DNA from: Candidatus Nitrosopelagicus sp.
Lineage (GTDB): Archaea; Thermoproteota; Nitrososphaeria; Nitrososphaerales; Nitrosopumilaceae
Direction of reading: 5' to 3'
Length of the DNA: 64,000 nucleotides
Assembly: GCA_028344575.1 (NCBI GenBank)
Contig: JAOMBO010000001.1
Location: 62,001 to 126,000 of the forward strand
Within the stretch, counting starts at the first letter, position 1. Each line of letters starts with the position of its first letter. Of the stretch, positions 47,880 to 56,284 are shown one piece after another. The notes under the pieces were generated by a model. That model was not told the DNA's origin. It worked only from the letters and a program-made list of their open reading frames with translations, and did no database searches. Both the position numbers and the translations under genes were made by a program.

Positions 47880-48971
47880 ATGGAAAATCGAATTGTATTT
47901 CATGTTGATTTTGACTATTTTTATGCACAGTGTGAAGAAATTAGAGATTCTAAAATAAAAGGAAAATGTGTTGCAATTTGTATATTTTCAGATAGAGGAG
48001 GAGATAGCGGCGCCATAGCTACTGCAAATTACAATGCAAGAAAGTTTGGAGTAAAATCTGGCATACCAATTATGCTTGCAAAGAATAAATTAAAAGAAGA
48101 AGATGCAATATTTTTGCCAGCAGATTTTGATTATTATTCTGACATGTCATCAAAGGGAATGGAAATAATTGAGAAATATGCAGATGTGTTTGAGTATGTA
48201 GGTAGAGATGAAGCATATCTAGACGTTACAAAAAAAACCGAAATAGATTTTCATAATGCAGAGCATTTAGCACAACAATTAAAAAATGAAATAAGAAATG
48301 AGCTAAAACTCACATGTTCTGTTGGGATTACGCCAAATAAATTACTGTCAAAAATTGCGTCTGATTATAAAAAACCTGATGGATTGACAACAGTAAAACC
48401 AGAACAAGTTGAGGAATTTTTATCACCACTTAAAATTAGAGAAATACCAGGAATAGGTAAAAAAACAGAAGAGGTCTTTACGCAAATGAATGTCCATACA
48501 ATTAAAGAATTAAGAGAAATTGATATTTTTGATTTAAACAAAATTTTTGGAAGAAAAATCGGAGGATATATTTTTAATTCTGCAAAAGGTATAGACACAG
48601 AAATAGTCAAAGAAAGACCCCCAACAATTCAGTTCAGTAAAATTGTCACTTTAAAGAAAAATTCTAAAGAACTAGAATTTCTACGAGAAAACGTAATAGA
48701 GTTATGTGTACAATTAAACAAGATAGCAATTGAGAATAACAAAATGTACCGCTCAATTGGGATTCAATTTGTAAATGAAGATTTATCAACAAAAACTAAA
48801 TCAAGAATGCTAAAAAATCCAGTAAGTAATGAAAACGAACTGAAAAAAGCTACAGTCCAATTATTAGAAGAAGCATTAGTTGAACAAGTTATGTTAGTTA
48901 GAAGAGTTGGAGTTAGAATTTCAGAATTTTCAGACGTTGAAGGTCAAAGTAGTATTACAAATTATTTTTAG
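47880..48971 (+). CDS. dinB: Y-family DNA polymerase IV (DinB)
   Basis: The 363-residue translesion polymerase has catalytic VDFDYFYAQCEE and GRDEAYLDVT acidic residues, CSVGITPNKLLSKIASDYKKPDG, a helix-hairpin-helix (IREIPGIGKKTEEVF) and a little-finger domain. The C-terminus QSSITNYF is a PCNA-interaction box. It extends DNA past lesions with low fidelity. It is convergent with the archaeosortase gene, overlapping 17 bases. Confidence 0.94.
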   Translation: MENRIVFHVDFDYFYAQCEEIRDSKIKGKCVAICIFSDRGGDSGAIATANYNARKFGVKSGIPIMLAKNKLKEEDAIFLPADFDYYSDMSSKGMEIIEKYADVFEYVGRDEAYLDVTKKTEIDFHNAEHLAQQLKNEIRNELKLTCSVGITPNKLLSKIASDYKKPDGLTTVKPEQVEEFLSPLKIREIPGIGKKTEEVFTQMNVHTIKELREIDIFDLNKIFGRKIGGYIFNSAKGIDTEIVKERPPTIQFSKIVTLKKNSKELEFLRENVIELCVQLNKIAIENNKMYRSIGIQFVNEDLSTKTKSRMLKNPVSNENELKKATVQLLEEALVEQVMLVRRVGVRISEFSDVEGQSSITNYF

Positions 48972-49893
48972 ATGCGTCTTCAGATTCTAATTTTTTGAGT
49001 CTTTTTGTTTCAACTGCCGTAACAACCAATAAGAATATGAATAACCAAGGAAGGAACATTATTTCTCCAGCTACAGAATGAAATTCTTCCCAAGCTTCAG
49101 GATCAGTAGTTACTTTTAGTGCGTAAACAGATAATGAAAATATTCGGATCATATTTACAAAAATAGTTCCAAGAATACCTAAAACAAAATATATGATTTT
49201 ACGATTTCTAGGAATTCTCATTTTTATAAGAAATGCCATCATTACTAGTGAATAGATGATTATACTATGGACTCCTGCAGATGGCCAGAAGACTTGTAAT
49301 GCAAATGGACCAAAGTCACCATTAAGGAACATCAGATTATCACGTGCAGTTGCAACGCCAAGATCAAGTACAGTAATTACCCAAACGTTGGCTTGCACAA
49401 AATACGGTACAATGTATTGTAATGGTCCAAGGGTATCATAAGGAAAGAAAGAATCTAGTGCCAGAATTATGGCATTACCAGCTAAAAATATTGGGCCAGC
49501 AGGTCCTATTCTAATCCATTTTCTTCCAAATAGAATTGCAAGAGACGCGGTGACAAAAATTGCCATTACTGTGAAATCAAATAACCATTCCCAAGAATAT
49601 TCTAAGACACCAAAAACATCGACTAAACTCATTATGTAATCCCTAACACCAAATTGTAGAGATACGAAATATGTTATTGTAAGTGCAATTAACGGAATAC
49701 AGTAAAAGAAACGCTTTTTTGGAATTACAAATTTTAATCCAATTAATTCTGCTGCAATGAATGCGGCTGCAAAAAGAAATCCACCTCTACCTTGATTCCA
49801 GCTAAGACTAAAGCTATCAGGATATATCACCATTGTGAATAGGATTGGAGATAAAACAAGAAGAATTGCTATAAACACACTTTTGTTTTCCAT
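48955..49893 (-). CDS. Archaeosortase/exosortase-like membrane protease (thaumarchaeosortase type)
   Basis: The 312-residue protein has eight or so membrane helices and the exosortase catalytic layout: PSAGVHSIIIYSL (the site that is usually Cys), FVNMIRIFSLSVYAL (the conserved Arg) and EEFHSVAGEIMFLPW (the conserved His). Family enzymes cleave and transfer proteins carrying C-terminal tripartite signals. Here the nucleophile position reads Ser. A likely substrate with a PEFP-type signal lies at 56285-57049. ATG at 49893 was chosen; a longer frame would overlap Nre and add a non-family leader. Confidence 0.8.
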   Translation of the reverse strand: MENKSVFIAILLVLSPILFTMVIYPDSFSLSWNQGRGGFLFAAAFIAAELIGLKFVIPKKRFFYCIPLIALTITYFVSLQFGVRDYIMSLVDVFGVLEYSWEWLFDFTVMAIFVTASLAILFGRKWIRIGPAGPIFLAGNAIILALDSFFPYDTLGPLQYIVPYFVQANVWVITVLDLGVATARDNLMFLNGDFGPFALQVFWPSAGVHSIIIYSLVMMAFLIKMRIPRNRKIIYFVLGILGTIFVNMIRIFSLSVYALKVTTDPEAWEEFHSVAGEIMFLPWLFIFLLVVTAVETKRLKKLESEDASKNNL

Positions 49894-49931
49894 TGAGTGT
49901 AGTTTGAAGTCTCTCAATAAATATGCAAATA

Positions 49932-51089
49932 TTAGAAAAAATCCGACATGTTGGTTTGAGCTACAAGTTTGAGCATATTTCCATGAGCAAGCCATTCATT
50001 TTTACTAATACTCATTCGTTTTGTTGCAAGACCGATTGCTTCATTTAATGAATTTGTTTCTTGAGGAGTTTTTTTCATTGCTTCCCTCACCCCTTCACGA
50101 ACCTGCCAAACACCAACAGGTACAGCATATTCAGGTTGAATTTCTCTAAATATCATAACACCTGATTGTTTTTTGATTTTTTCCAAGTATTCTGTTACGG
50201 CCAATTTACCTGCAAAATATGCACCTGCTATAGACGGATTGTGATCAATTCCTTTTGCATTTTCATAATCATTTCCAAATCCTATGGAGTTTTTGTCATG
50301 CCATGCTTCTTGCATTTCAAAAATCCATCTATGAGGAAACAATATCACCGAAAATAAATTCCCAAGATGATCAAAATTAAAGACATTATATCTATCAATT
50401 ATATCAAAATCAAGTATTTTATGCATTAAATCATTAGATATTATTTGATCTGTTGCCGTTATACTCCATTTTGTTGGAACTAATTTTCGATTTTTACCAA
50501 ACATACCAATACTGAAACATTTTTGAATTTTGGATATTTCAATTCCAGAATTATAAAGTTTCATCACTGCATCTTCAGCTTTTAGATCAGTGTCATAGTA
50601 TGCATTCTCTATTGGTTTGATAGAAGAGTTTGGCGAGAATTTTGCACTCTTTATTTCACCAAGAGGACCAAAAGGTGCATTTTGACCATCAACAGATGGA
50701 ATTGGTGCAGGTTTTTTCAAGAACTCTATTTCAGAATCAATAGAACCAGATGACATTGCTAATTCATGAAGGCTTTCAATAAAACGACCGCTAGTCTCTT
50801 CAATTCCCGCTTTTTTTATTCCACGTACAAGATTTAATCTATAATTGACAATTTCTTCAAGAGTTTTTCCAAGCCATTTTTCAGGGGAATCTAAGAGTGT
50901 TGTATCCCCATGAATAGGGGGCAGCATAGGTCCAATTCCAACTTTAGGATATCCGTATGAGCCTACAAAAACTGAGGGCGGACTAGAACCCTGTATTTCA
51001 TTAGAAGAGAAAAGATTTGCATACTTTGAAAGATATTCGTGCCAATTTTGCTCAATACCTTTTCTAATATCAGAACCTGTTCTAGACAC
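49932..51089 (-). CDS. Nre-family archaeal DNA repair protein
   Basis: The 385-residue protein has Nre landmarks: PPSVFVGSYGYPKVGIGPMLPP near the start, FGPLGEIKSAKFSPN, and VFNFDHLGNLFSVILFPHRWIFEMQEAW. It ends QTNMSDFF, a PCNA-interaction box, as in haloarchaeal NreA, which takes part in DNA-damage tolerance. The N-terminal CxxC-type zinc motif described for relatives is not visible here. It lies 38 bases upstream of the archaeosortase gene. Confidence 0.86.
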   Translation of the reverse strand: MSRTGSDIRKGIEQNWHEYLSKYANLFSSNEIQGSSPPSVFVGSYGYPKVGIGPMLPPIHGDTTLLDSPEKWLGKTLEEIVNYRLNLVRGIKKAGIEETSGRFIESLHELAMSSGSIDSEIEFLKKPAPIPSVDGQNAPFGPLGEIKSAKFSPNSSIKPIENAYYDTDLKAEDAVMKLYNSGIEISKIQKCFSIGMFGKNRKLVPTKWSITATDQIISNDLMHKILDFDIIDRYNVFNFDHLGNLFSVILFPHRWIFEMQEAWHDKNSIGFGNDYENAKGIDHNPSIAGAYFAGKLAVTEYLEKIKKQSGVMIFREIQPEYAVPVGVWQVREGVREAMKKTPQETNSLNEAIGLATKRMSISKNEWLAHGNMLKLVAQTNMSDFF

Positions 51090-51179
51090 ATATTTTCAGG
51101 GAATTTATGAATAATAAATAATTCATCTAGTAAAAAATTGACACAAAGTTAAAGAGAACAAAGAATACAAGAATTTCAA

Positions 51180-52100
51180 TTGAACAGTAAACGAATTATT
51201 TCATTTTTACCTAGTGCAACAGAGTTAATTTATGAATTAGGAGCACAAGAAAAATTATTTGGTGTAACTCATGAGTGTAATTTCCCAAGTGATGCTTCAA
51301 ACAAACCTAAAGTGATAGAGAGTGTTTTTGAACCAGAAAATATGTCAAGCCAAGAAATTGATGAGAAAATTTGCAGTCTTTCAGAGAAAGGAGAAGATAT
51401 TTACAAATTAGTAGTGAAAAACGTATCTAATGCAAAACCGGATCTAATTATTTCACAAGAAATTTGTGAGGTTTGTTCAGCATATACCAATCAAGTAAAA
51501 AATGCAATTGAAATTCTGGATGAGAAACCAGAAATTTATTCAATGAGTCCTCATGACGTACAAGGTATTCTAAAATGTGTAGAAGATATTGCAGAAAAGA
51601 TTGATGAAGTACAAAGAGGTGCAAAAATTGTTAATTCACTTAATTCACGAATAAATAAAATTAAAGATATGCAAATTTCAAGCAAACCTAAAGTTTTAGG
51701 AATAGAATGGGTGAAACCATTTTTTACATCAGGGCATTGGGTGCCAGAAATGATTGAATACTCAGGAGGTATTAACATGATAACAAAAACTGGCGAACAT
51801 TCAAGAAAAATGAATATCGATGAAATTGAGAACGTAGATCCGGACGTAATAATTTTGATGCCATGTGGTTTTGATGTGGAAAGAACGGTTTCAGAGTATG
51901 AAAAATATCTTAGAGATGACACAAGGTGGAATCAATTAAGAGCTGTTAAAGAAAAGAAAGTTTTTGCAGTTGATGCAAATTCATTTTTTAGTAAACCAAG
52001 CATTAGAGTAGTAACAGGAATAGAAATTTTGGCAAAGATTTTACATCCACAAATATTCATAGATTTAGAGGTACCAAATAATTCATTTTTAAAAATATAG
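51180..52100 (+). CDS. BtuF-like substrate-binding-type protein without signal peptide
   Basis: The 306-residue protein starts RIISFLPSATELIYELGAQEKLFGVTHECNFP, the corrinoid/siderophore-binding protein pattern (helical-backbone fold, BtuF/FepB-like), with DPDVIILMPCGFD later. No signal peptide or lipobox is visible and no ABC transporter genes are adjacent, so it may act in the cytoplasm, perhaps in cobalamin handling. The start is TTG at 51180. Confidence 0.75.
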   Translation: MNSKRIISFLPSATELIYELGAQEKLFGVTHECNFPSDASNKPKVIESVFEPENMSSQEIDEKICSLSEKGEDIYKLVVKNVSNAKPDLIISQEICEVCSAYTNQVKNAIEILDEKPEIYSMSPHDVQGILKCVEDIAEKIDEVQRGAKIVNSLNSRINKIKDMQISSKPKVLGIEWVKPFFTSGHWVPEMIEYSGGINMITKTGEHSRKMNIDEIENVDPDVIILMPCGFDVERTVSEYEKYLRDDTRWNQLRAVKEKKVFAVDANSFFSKPSIRVVTGIEILAKILHPQIFIDLEVPNNSFLKI

Positions 52101-52112
52101 AAAGAACGTCTA

Positions 52113-52193
52113 TTATTGATCGTCTGTCTCATCTAATTCATCAGCATCGTATGCTCGTTTAGATGGACGAGTTGGAACGAAGAATCGTGACAT
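52113..52193 (-). CDS. 26-residue peptide with basic start and acidic end
   Basis: ATG at 52193 opens MSRFFVPTRPSKRAYDADEL and then DETDDQ. A CTAAAATT box at about 52219-52226 fits a leaderless message. The split charge pattern looks protein-like rather than random. Function is unknown; coding status is unproven. Confidence 0.45.
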   Translation of the reverse strand: MSRFFVPTRPSKRAYDADELDETDDQ

Positions 52194-52272
52194 AGTAATG
52201 TATTACAATTTTGAAAGTAATTTTAGTGGGTTGTAAAAAATTGTCTTTTTACATTAACAAAATTGAACTAGG

Positions 52273-52749
52273 TTAGAATTTCACCCTGCACTCACGTGTG
52301 AGTGACTTCATAGTGACAAAAATTACGATTCCAAGAATTCCAATAGATGCCAAACGAATTGGGATTTCATAAATTGTTAGAAATGAACTTGCTATACTTC
52401 CTGCAGTCCCAAACGTAGTAATGACTGAAAATGCAATTGGTCCACATGAACAAGCACCTGCAGATGCGCCAATAACAGTTCCGACAATACTAGAACCTAT
52501 TTTTTTAGTTTCTTTGATTAATTTTACACGATAAATATTCATTGATACTGCAAGAGATGAAAGAGAAGATAATGTTACAATTAAAGAAAAGCTCAATGTG
52601 GTTTCGGGGTATATAGAGAATACAAAAAATGGTTCAAAAAATAAAAATTCTGAAATTATAATTAATGGTATAAATAATAATAAAAAAATTACAATTGCAA
52701 TTAGAATGTATGATGGATTTGAATAAACAAGTCCAAAAATATTATTCAA
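52273..52749 (-). CDS. Membrane protein paired with the DsbA-like gene
   Basis: The 158-residue protein has four membrane helices and a Gly/Cys-rich loop (GASAGACSCGPIAFSVI). The TTG start lies one base after the DsbA-like stop, so the two are certainly one operon. The Cys pair in the membrane suggests, but does not prove, electron exchange with the DsbA-like partner, as DsbB or VKOR would do; it has no recognisable similarity to either. Confidence 0.65.
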   Translation of the reverse strand: MNNIFGLVYSNPSYILIAIVIFLLLFIPLIIISEFLFFEPFFVFSIYPETTLSFSLIVTLSSLSSLAVSMNIYRVKLIKETKKIGSSIVGTVIGASAGACSCGPIAFSVITTFGTAGSIASSFLTIYEIPIRLASIGILGIVIFVTMKSLTRECRVKF

Positions 52750-52750
52750 T

Positions 52751-53431
52751 TTAGATTAATGAATTAATTACTTCTTCAAATGTAGAGTATGGATGAGCAC
52801 CTACAACTCTTTGTGACTCTCCAGATAATGTATTTACAATCATGAATGTAGGAGTACTGTTTGCTCCAAATTCAGTAACAGCCACTTGTTTGTTGTAATT
52901 AACTCTAGCATAATGATCATCAGTGGTCATACACTTGTCAAACTGTTCAATATCCAAACCTAAGTTAAATGCAAAAGCTTGTAATCGGGTAGCGCTGGCC
53001 CAACCACCATCTATTTCATCTTCTTGGTATGTGAAAAGCATTGAATGATATTCCCAATATTTTCCTTGATCATTTGCACAATATGTTGCTTCAGAAGCAG
53101 GAATCGAATCACTACCTAGAAATGGCATATCAATAAAAATAAGATTTGCTTTTCCAGTGTTAATATAATTTTCAATGATTTGTGGTCGAGTTTCTTCAAA
53201 CCAAAGTTTGCACATGTGACATTGGTAATCACCGACTTCAATAATTGTTACAGTTGCAGCTTCAGAACCTAATACTGGTGCTTGTTTTAGTTCAAGTGTT
53301 TTAACTCCATCATCAGTAGTAGAAGTTCGAGCAGTATCAAAGTCAGACATGTATGATGTACCAAAGATTGTAAGTATTGTAACTAACGCTACAGCTGCAC
53401 CAGCAACCCCAATTTTCTTTGAATCCACCAT
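52751..53431 (-). CDS. Membrane-anchored DsbA-like thiol oxidoreductase
   Basis: The 226-residue protein has one N-terminal membrane anchor (VAGAAVALVTILTIFGTSY) and a DsbA/thioredoxin domain facing outward. The active site is YQCHMCKLWF (CHMC), with the inserted helical domain and cis-Pro loop NSTPTFMIVNT typical of DsbA. It should form or shuffle disulfides in envelope proteins. It has its own box A around 53452-53462 and a coupled membrane protein downstream. Confidence 0.88.
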   Translation of the reverse strand: MVDSKKIGVAGAAVALVTILTIFGTSYMSDFDTARTSTTDDGVKTLELKQAPVLGSEAATVTIIEVGDYQCHMCKLWFEETRPQIIENYINTGKANLIFIDMPFLGSDSIPASEATYCANDQGKYWEYHSMLFTYQEDEIDGGWASATRLQAFAFNLGLDIEQFDKCMTTDDHYARVNYNKQVAVTEFGANSTPTFMIVNTLSGESQRVVGAHPYSTFEEVINSLI

Positions 53432-53485
53432 GAACTTTAGCAGATGAATTTAATTAAAAAACCTTGCATTGCCTCTAAGATGATA

Positions 53486-53611
53486 TTATTTACGCTTAAA
53501 CAAACTCATAATTTTTTGAGCAACGGAATCAATAGGGCAGGAGCTACATGAGACTTCAGAGTTTTCAGCCTCAATTTGTTCATCCATATCATTTTGCTTT
53601 TTTTCATCCAT
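53486..53611 (-). CDS. Small acidic CxxC protein upstream of dsbA-like gene
   Basis: A 41-residue ORF starts at ATG 53611 (MDEKKQNDMDEQIEAENSEV) and contains SCSSCPIDSV, a C-x2-C motif, before a basic end (MSLFKRK). A strong box A (TTTATAAGC, minus strand, 53632-53640) is centred 26 bp upstream, which strongly supports the start. It may be a metal-binding or redox peptide, given its neighbour. Confidence 0.6.
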   Translation of the reverse strand: MDEKKQNDMDEQIEAENSEVSCSSCPIDSVAQKIMSLFKRK

Positions 53612-53631
53612 ACGCTCATCAATCAAAAATA

Positions 53632-53640
53632 GCTTATAAA
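53632..53640 (-). promoter_or_regulatory. Box A of the small CxxC gene
   Basis: The minus-strand sequence GTTTATAAGC is a near-perfect archaeal TATA box at leaderless distance from ATG 53611. It is one of the best promoter matches in the window. Confidence 0.65.
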
Positions 53641-53760
53641 CAATTTGACAGATTTTGCAATTACACTATTCACCATAGGAATCAATTAATTCTAAGCATG
53701 GGTTTATTAGACGATCGAATCGAGTCAGATTAGAAATAATGATAGATTAGGTTCGCTTTC

Positions 53761-53781
53761 TCTGTCATTGCTTTAGACAGA
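53761..53781 (+). promoter_or_regulatory. Hairpin immediately before the DEAD-box helicase start
   Basis: TCTGTC at 53761-53766 pairs with GACAGA at 53776-53781, leaving a 9-base loop and ending six bases before the ATG. No good box A at leaderless distance is evident, so this gene probably has a 5' UTR. The hairpin could modulate translation, as in cold-regulated helicases. Confidence 0.4.
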
Positions 53782-53787
53782 AAAAAA

Positions 53788-55143
53788 ATGAACACATTTG
53801 ATGAATTAAAAATAAATGAAGACATAATGAGATCCATTAAGGAGCTCGGATTTACCAAACCTTTTCCAATACAAGAACAAGCAATACCTGAACTTTTACA
53901 AGGAAATGATGTAATTGGTCAAGCACATACAGGAACAGGAAAGACAGCAACATTCGGAATACCAATGTTACAAAACATCATTCACGGAGGAGGAATTCAA
54001 GGACTAGTTATCGCTCCAACGAGAGAATTAGCAATGCAAATTACTGAAGAGATAAAAAAAGTTGGAAAATATACTAAAATCAAAGTAGTAACTGTTTATG
54101 GAGGACAAGGAATTGGAATCCAATTAGATGCACTACGCAGAAAACCAGAGATAGTAGTTGCAACACCTGGAAGATTAATTGATCATTTGGATAATGGTTC
54201 GATTAGAACTAATGATATCAAACATGTAGTATTGGATGAAGCAGATGTAATGCTGGACATGGGATTCATAGAAGATATCGAATATGTCTTACAGAAGATC
54301 CCTGGAAATAGAATTACATCATTATTTTCAGCAACAATGCCACCTGAAATACTTAGACTTTCAGACAAGTATCTAAACAATCCAAAAAATATTCTAATTG
54401 ATTCAGATGATTTAAGCGGAGAAGGGATTGATCAGTCATTTTTAGTAATCAAGGATAGGGAGAAACACAAGTACCTTACAGACTTTATTAATCAGAACAG
54501 AGGTCAAGTCATAGTATTTTGTTCAACAAAAATTCGAACAAGAAATGTTGCAAGAGATTTACAAAAATCCAGATACAAAGTAGTTGCAATTGAAGGAGAT
54601 ATGTCACAAAATAAACGAGAATATTCAATGATGAAGTTTAGAAAAAATCAAGCAGACATATTGGTTGCAACAGATGTTGCAGCAAGAGGAATAGATGTTC
54701 CAAGAGTAGGATTAGTAGTAAACTATGATGTTCCAAACCAAGACATGGTATATTTTCATAGAATTGGTCGTACGGCAAGAGCAGGGGCTAAAGGAAGAGC
54801 AATCACACTAGTATCGTATTCATCAATTGCAGATTGGAAATTTATTAAAAAACAAATTAAATCGGATTTAACTGATCTAAATAAAACAATGGGAATTGAA
54901 GTTCATATTCCAGACCCATTGAAACGTGATGTTGGACGACGTGTTGCACAACCAATGCGTTCAGGATATGGACGTAGACCAAGTTATGGTGGAAGAAGTA
55001 GACCAAGTTATGGTGGTGGTGGAAGATCAAGTTATGGTGGTGGACGTAGTAGAGACGGACCAGCAAGAGATCAATACAAAAGGAGAAGTAGCGGACGTTC
55101 ATCATATGGAAGACAAGGTAGAGATACAAAGAAAAAATGGTAG
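53788..55143 (+). CDS. DEAD-box RNA helicase with Gly/Arg/Tyr-rich tail
   Basis: The 451-residue helicase has all core motifs: the Q-motif region (FTKPFPIQEQAIP), AHTGTGKT, PTRELA, DEAD, SAT, ARGIDVP and HRIGRTARAG. The last 70 residues are rich in GRxSYGG-like repeats, an RNA-binding tail. It unwinds RNA, helping ribosome assembly or cold growth. It pairs functionally with the cold-shock protein at 2868. Confidence 0.95.
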   Translation: MNTFDELKINEDIMRSIKELGFTKPFPIQEQAIPELLQGNDVIGQAHTGTGKTATFGIPMLQNIIHGGGIQGLVIAPTRELAMQITEEIKKVGKYTKIKVVTVYGGQGIGIQLDALRRKPEIVVATPGRLIDHLDNGSIRTNDIKHVVLDEADVMLDMGFIEDIEYVLQKIPGNRITSLFSATMPPEILRLSDKYLNNPKNILIDSDDLSGEGIDQSFLVIKDREKHKYLTDFINQNRGQVIVFCSTKIRTRNVARDLQKSRYKVVAIEGDMSQNKREYSMMKFRKNQADILVATDVAARGIDVPRVGLVVNYDVPNQDMVYFHRIGRTARAGAKGRAITLVSYSSIADWKFIKKQIKSDLTDLNKTMGIEVHIPDPLKRDVGRRVAQPMRSGYGRRPSYGGRSRPSYGGGGRSSYGGGRSRDGPARDQYKRRSSGRSSYGRQGRDTKKKW

Positions 55144-55188
55144 TTTAACACTTAAAGACAAGGATTAGTTAGAAAAGTGTAAGAAAAA

Positions 55189-55425
55189 ATGCATATCGGA
55201 TTTGTTTTATTGAATTGTGATTTAGGTGCTGAAGAGTATATTTTAGAAGAATTACAACAAGTTGATGAGATAAAAAATGCATACGTTACATTTGGCGCAT
55301 ACGATATAATAGCAGAAATTCATGCAGAAACACAAGAAGATTTTGAAAAAACAGTTTCATTGAGAATTAGACAATTATCTAGAGTGGTTAGCACAATGAC
55401 ACTAAATGTCATTAAAGGCGAATGA
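55189..55425 (+). CDS. Lrp/AsnC ligand-binding (RAM) domain protein, no DNA-binding domain
   Basis: The 78-residue stand-alone RAM domain (AYVTFGAYDIIAEIHAETQEDFEKTV; IRQLSRVVSTMTLNVIK) resembles the regulatory half of Lrp/AsnC regulators, which bind amino acids and form oligomers. Without a helix-turn-helix it probably modulates other proteins. It lies 45 bases after the helicase gene, and its ATG may be in the same transcript. Confidence 0.85.
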   Translation: MHIGFVLLNCDLGAEEYILEELQQVDEIKNAYVTFGAYDIIAEIHAETQEDFEKTVSLRIRQLSRVVSTMTLNVIKGE

Positions 55426-55452
55426 CACTTATACGAAAAAAAAAGTGAAACT

Positions 55453-55743
55453 GTGTTGCAGCAAATTGAATATTCTGGAACAGTGTGGGCACTAAGTCAC
55501 AACGACCCAGAACCACTAATTGAACACAGTATAAAAAAATTACAAGATTACGGCATAAAAAAAGAAGATATCAAGATAGTTGATGCACCAGATAGTCCAG
55601 AAGTTGGGCAAGTAGTTGTAGAAATTTGGCCACATGAACTAGTTATTGCCAGAATTAGAACTGTAAGAGGCGAATCTTTTATCAGCGGAACAGAACTCAA
55701 CATAGAATTAAAATCAGATGAAGCAGGAAAATATATCGATTAG
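55453..55743 (+). CDS. Small soluble protein, unknown
   Basis: The 96-residue protein starts at GTG and has alternating strand/helix segments (QIEYSGTVWALSHNDPEPLIEHSIKKLQDYGIKKED; GQVVVEIWPHELVIARIRTV). No family motif is known to me. It is tightly spaced between the RAM-domain gene and a membrane-anchored protein. Confidence 0.55.
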   Translation: MLQQIEYSGTVWALSHNDPEPLIEHSIKKLQDYGIKKEDIKIVDAPDSPEVGQVVVEIWPHELVIARIRTVRGESFISGTELNIELKSDEAGKYID

Positions 55744-55746
55744 TAA

Positions 55747-56253
55747 TTGAAAAAACGTAAGGCAAAAAAATCCAAAAGTAAATTTCCAATTATCATAATA
55801 GGCGCAATCATAATAGGAATTGTTGTATTTTACTTCTATTCAGCAGATCAGGCAAAAATTCGTGGGTTTGCATTTGGGAATGAGATTCAATTACTTCAAG
55901 AAGAAATTCAAAATGAACAAGGACTATTCATTTCAAGCATAGCAAAATGGAATGAGAATGCAATATCTGATGCCGAAATGATTAGAATTGGAGAAAAACA
56001 TATTGAAACATTCAATGAATTATTAGACAAATACGATGAATTACAACCACCGGATGCCTTCTCAAGATCCGTAAAACTACTAAAACTATCTTTAGAGTAT
56101 CAAATTGAATCACATGAACATCGTTTAGGCTGGATTAAAAATGGAGATGAACTAGAATTAGTCAGATCTCAAGAATTAACACAATTATCATTTGAAGCAG
56201 AACAAGCAGGATTAAAATCATTTAACGATGCAAAATCAGGAATAGAACAGTAA
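55747..56253 (+). CDS. Membrane-anchored helical protein, unknown
   Basis: The 168-residue protein has a TTG start, a Lys-rich N-terminus, one membrane segment (FPIIIIGAIIIGIVVFYFY), and an outer helical bundle rich in Glu/Leu. The outer part carries a DKYDELQPPDAFSRSVKLLKLSLEYQ pattern of the kind found in small extracytoplasmic helical domains. Function is unknown. Confidence 0.55.
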   Translation: MKKRKAKKSKSKFPIIIIGAIIIGIVVFYFYSADQAKIRGFAFGNEIQLLQEEIQNEQGLFISSIAKWNENAISDAEMIRIGEKHIETFNELLDKYDELQPPDAFSRSVKLLKLSLEYQIESHEHRLGWIKNGDELELVRSQELTQLSFEAEQAGLKSFNDAKSGIEQ

Positions 56254-56284
56254 ATCTTTAAGCGTTTAAAATTATAGTATTTTT

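Noticed and set aside
53548..53733. 61-codon plus-strand ORF
   Set aside because: It is antisense to the small CxxC gene, which has a much better promoter and start context.
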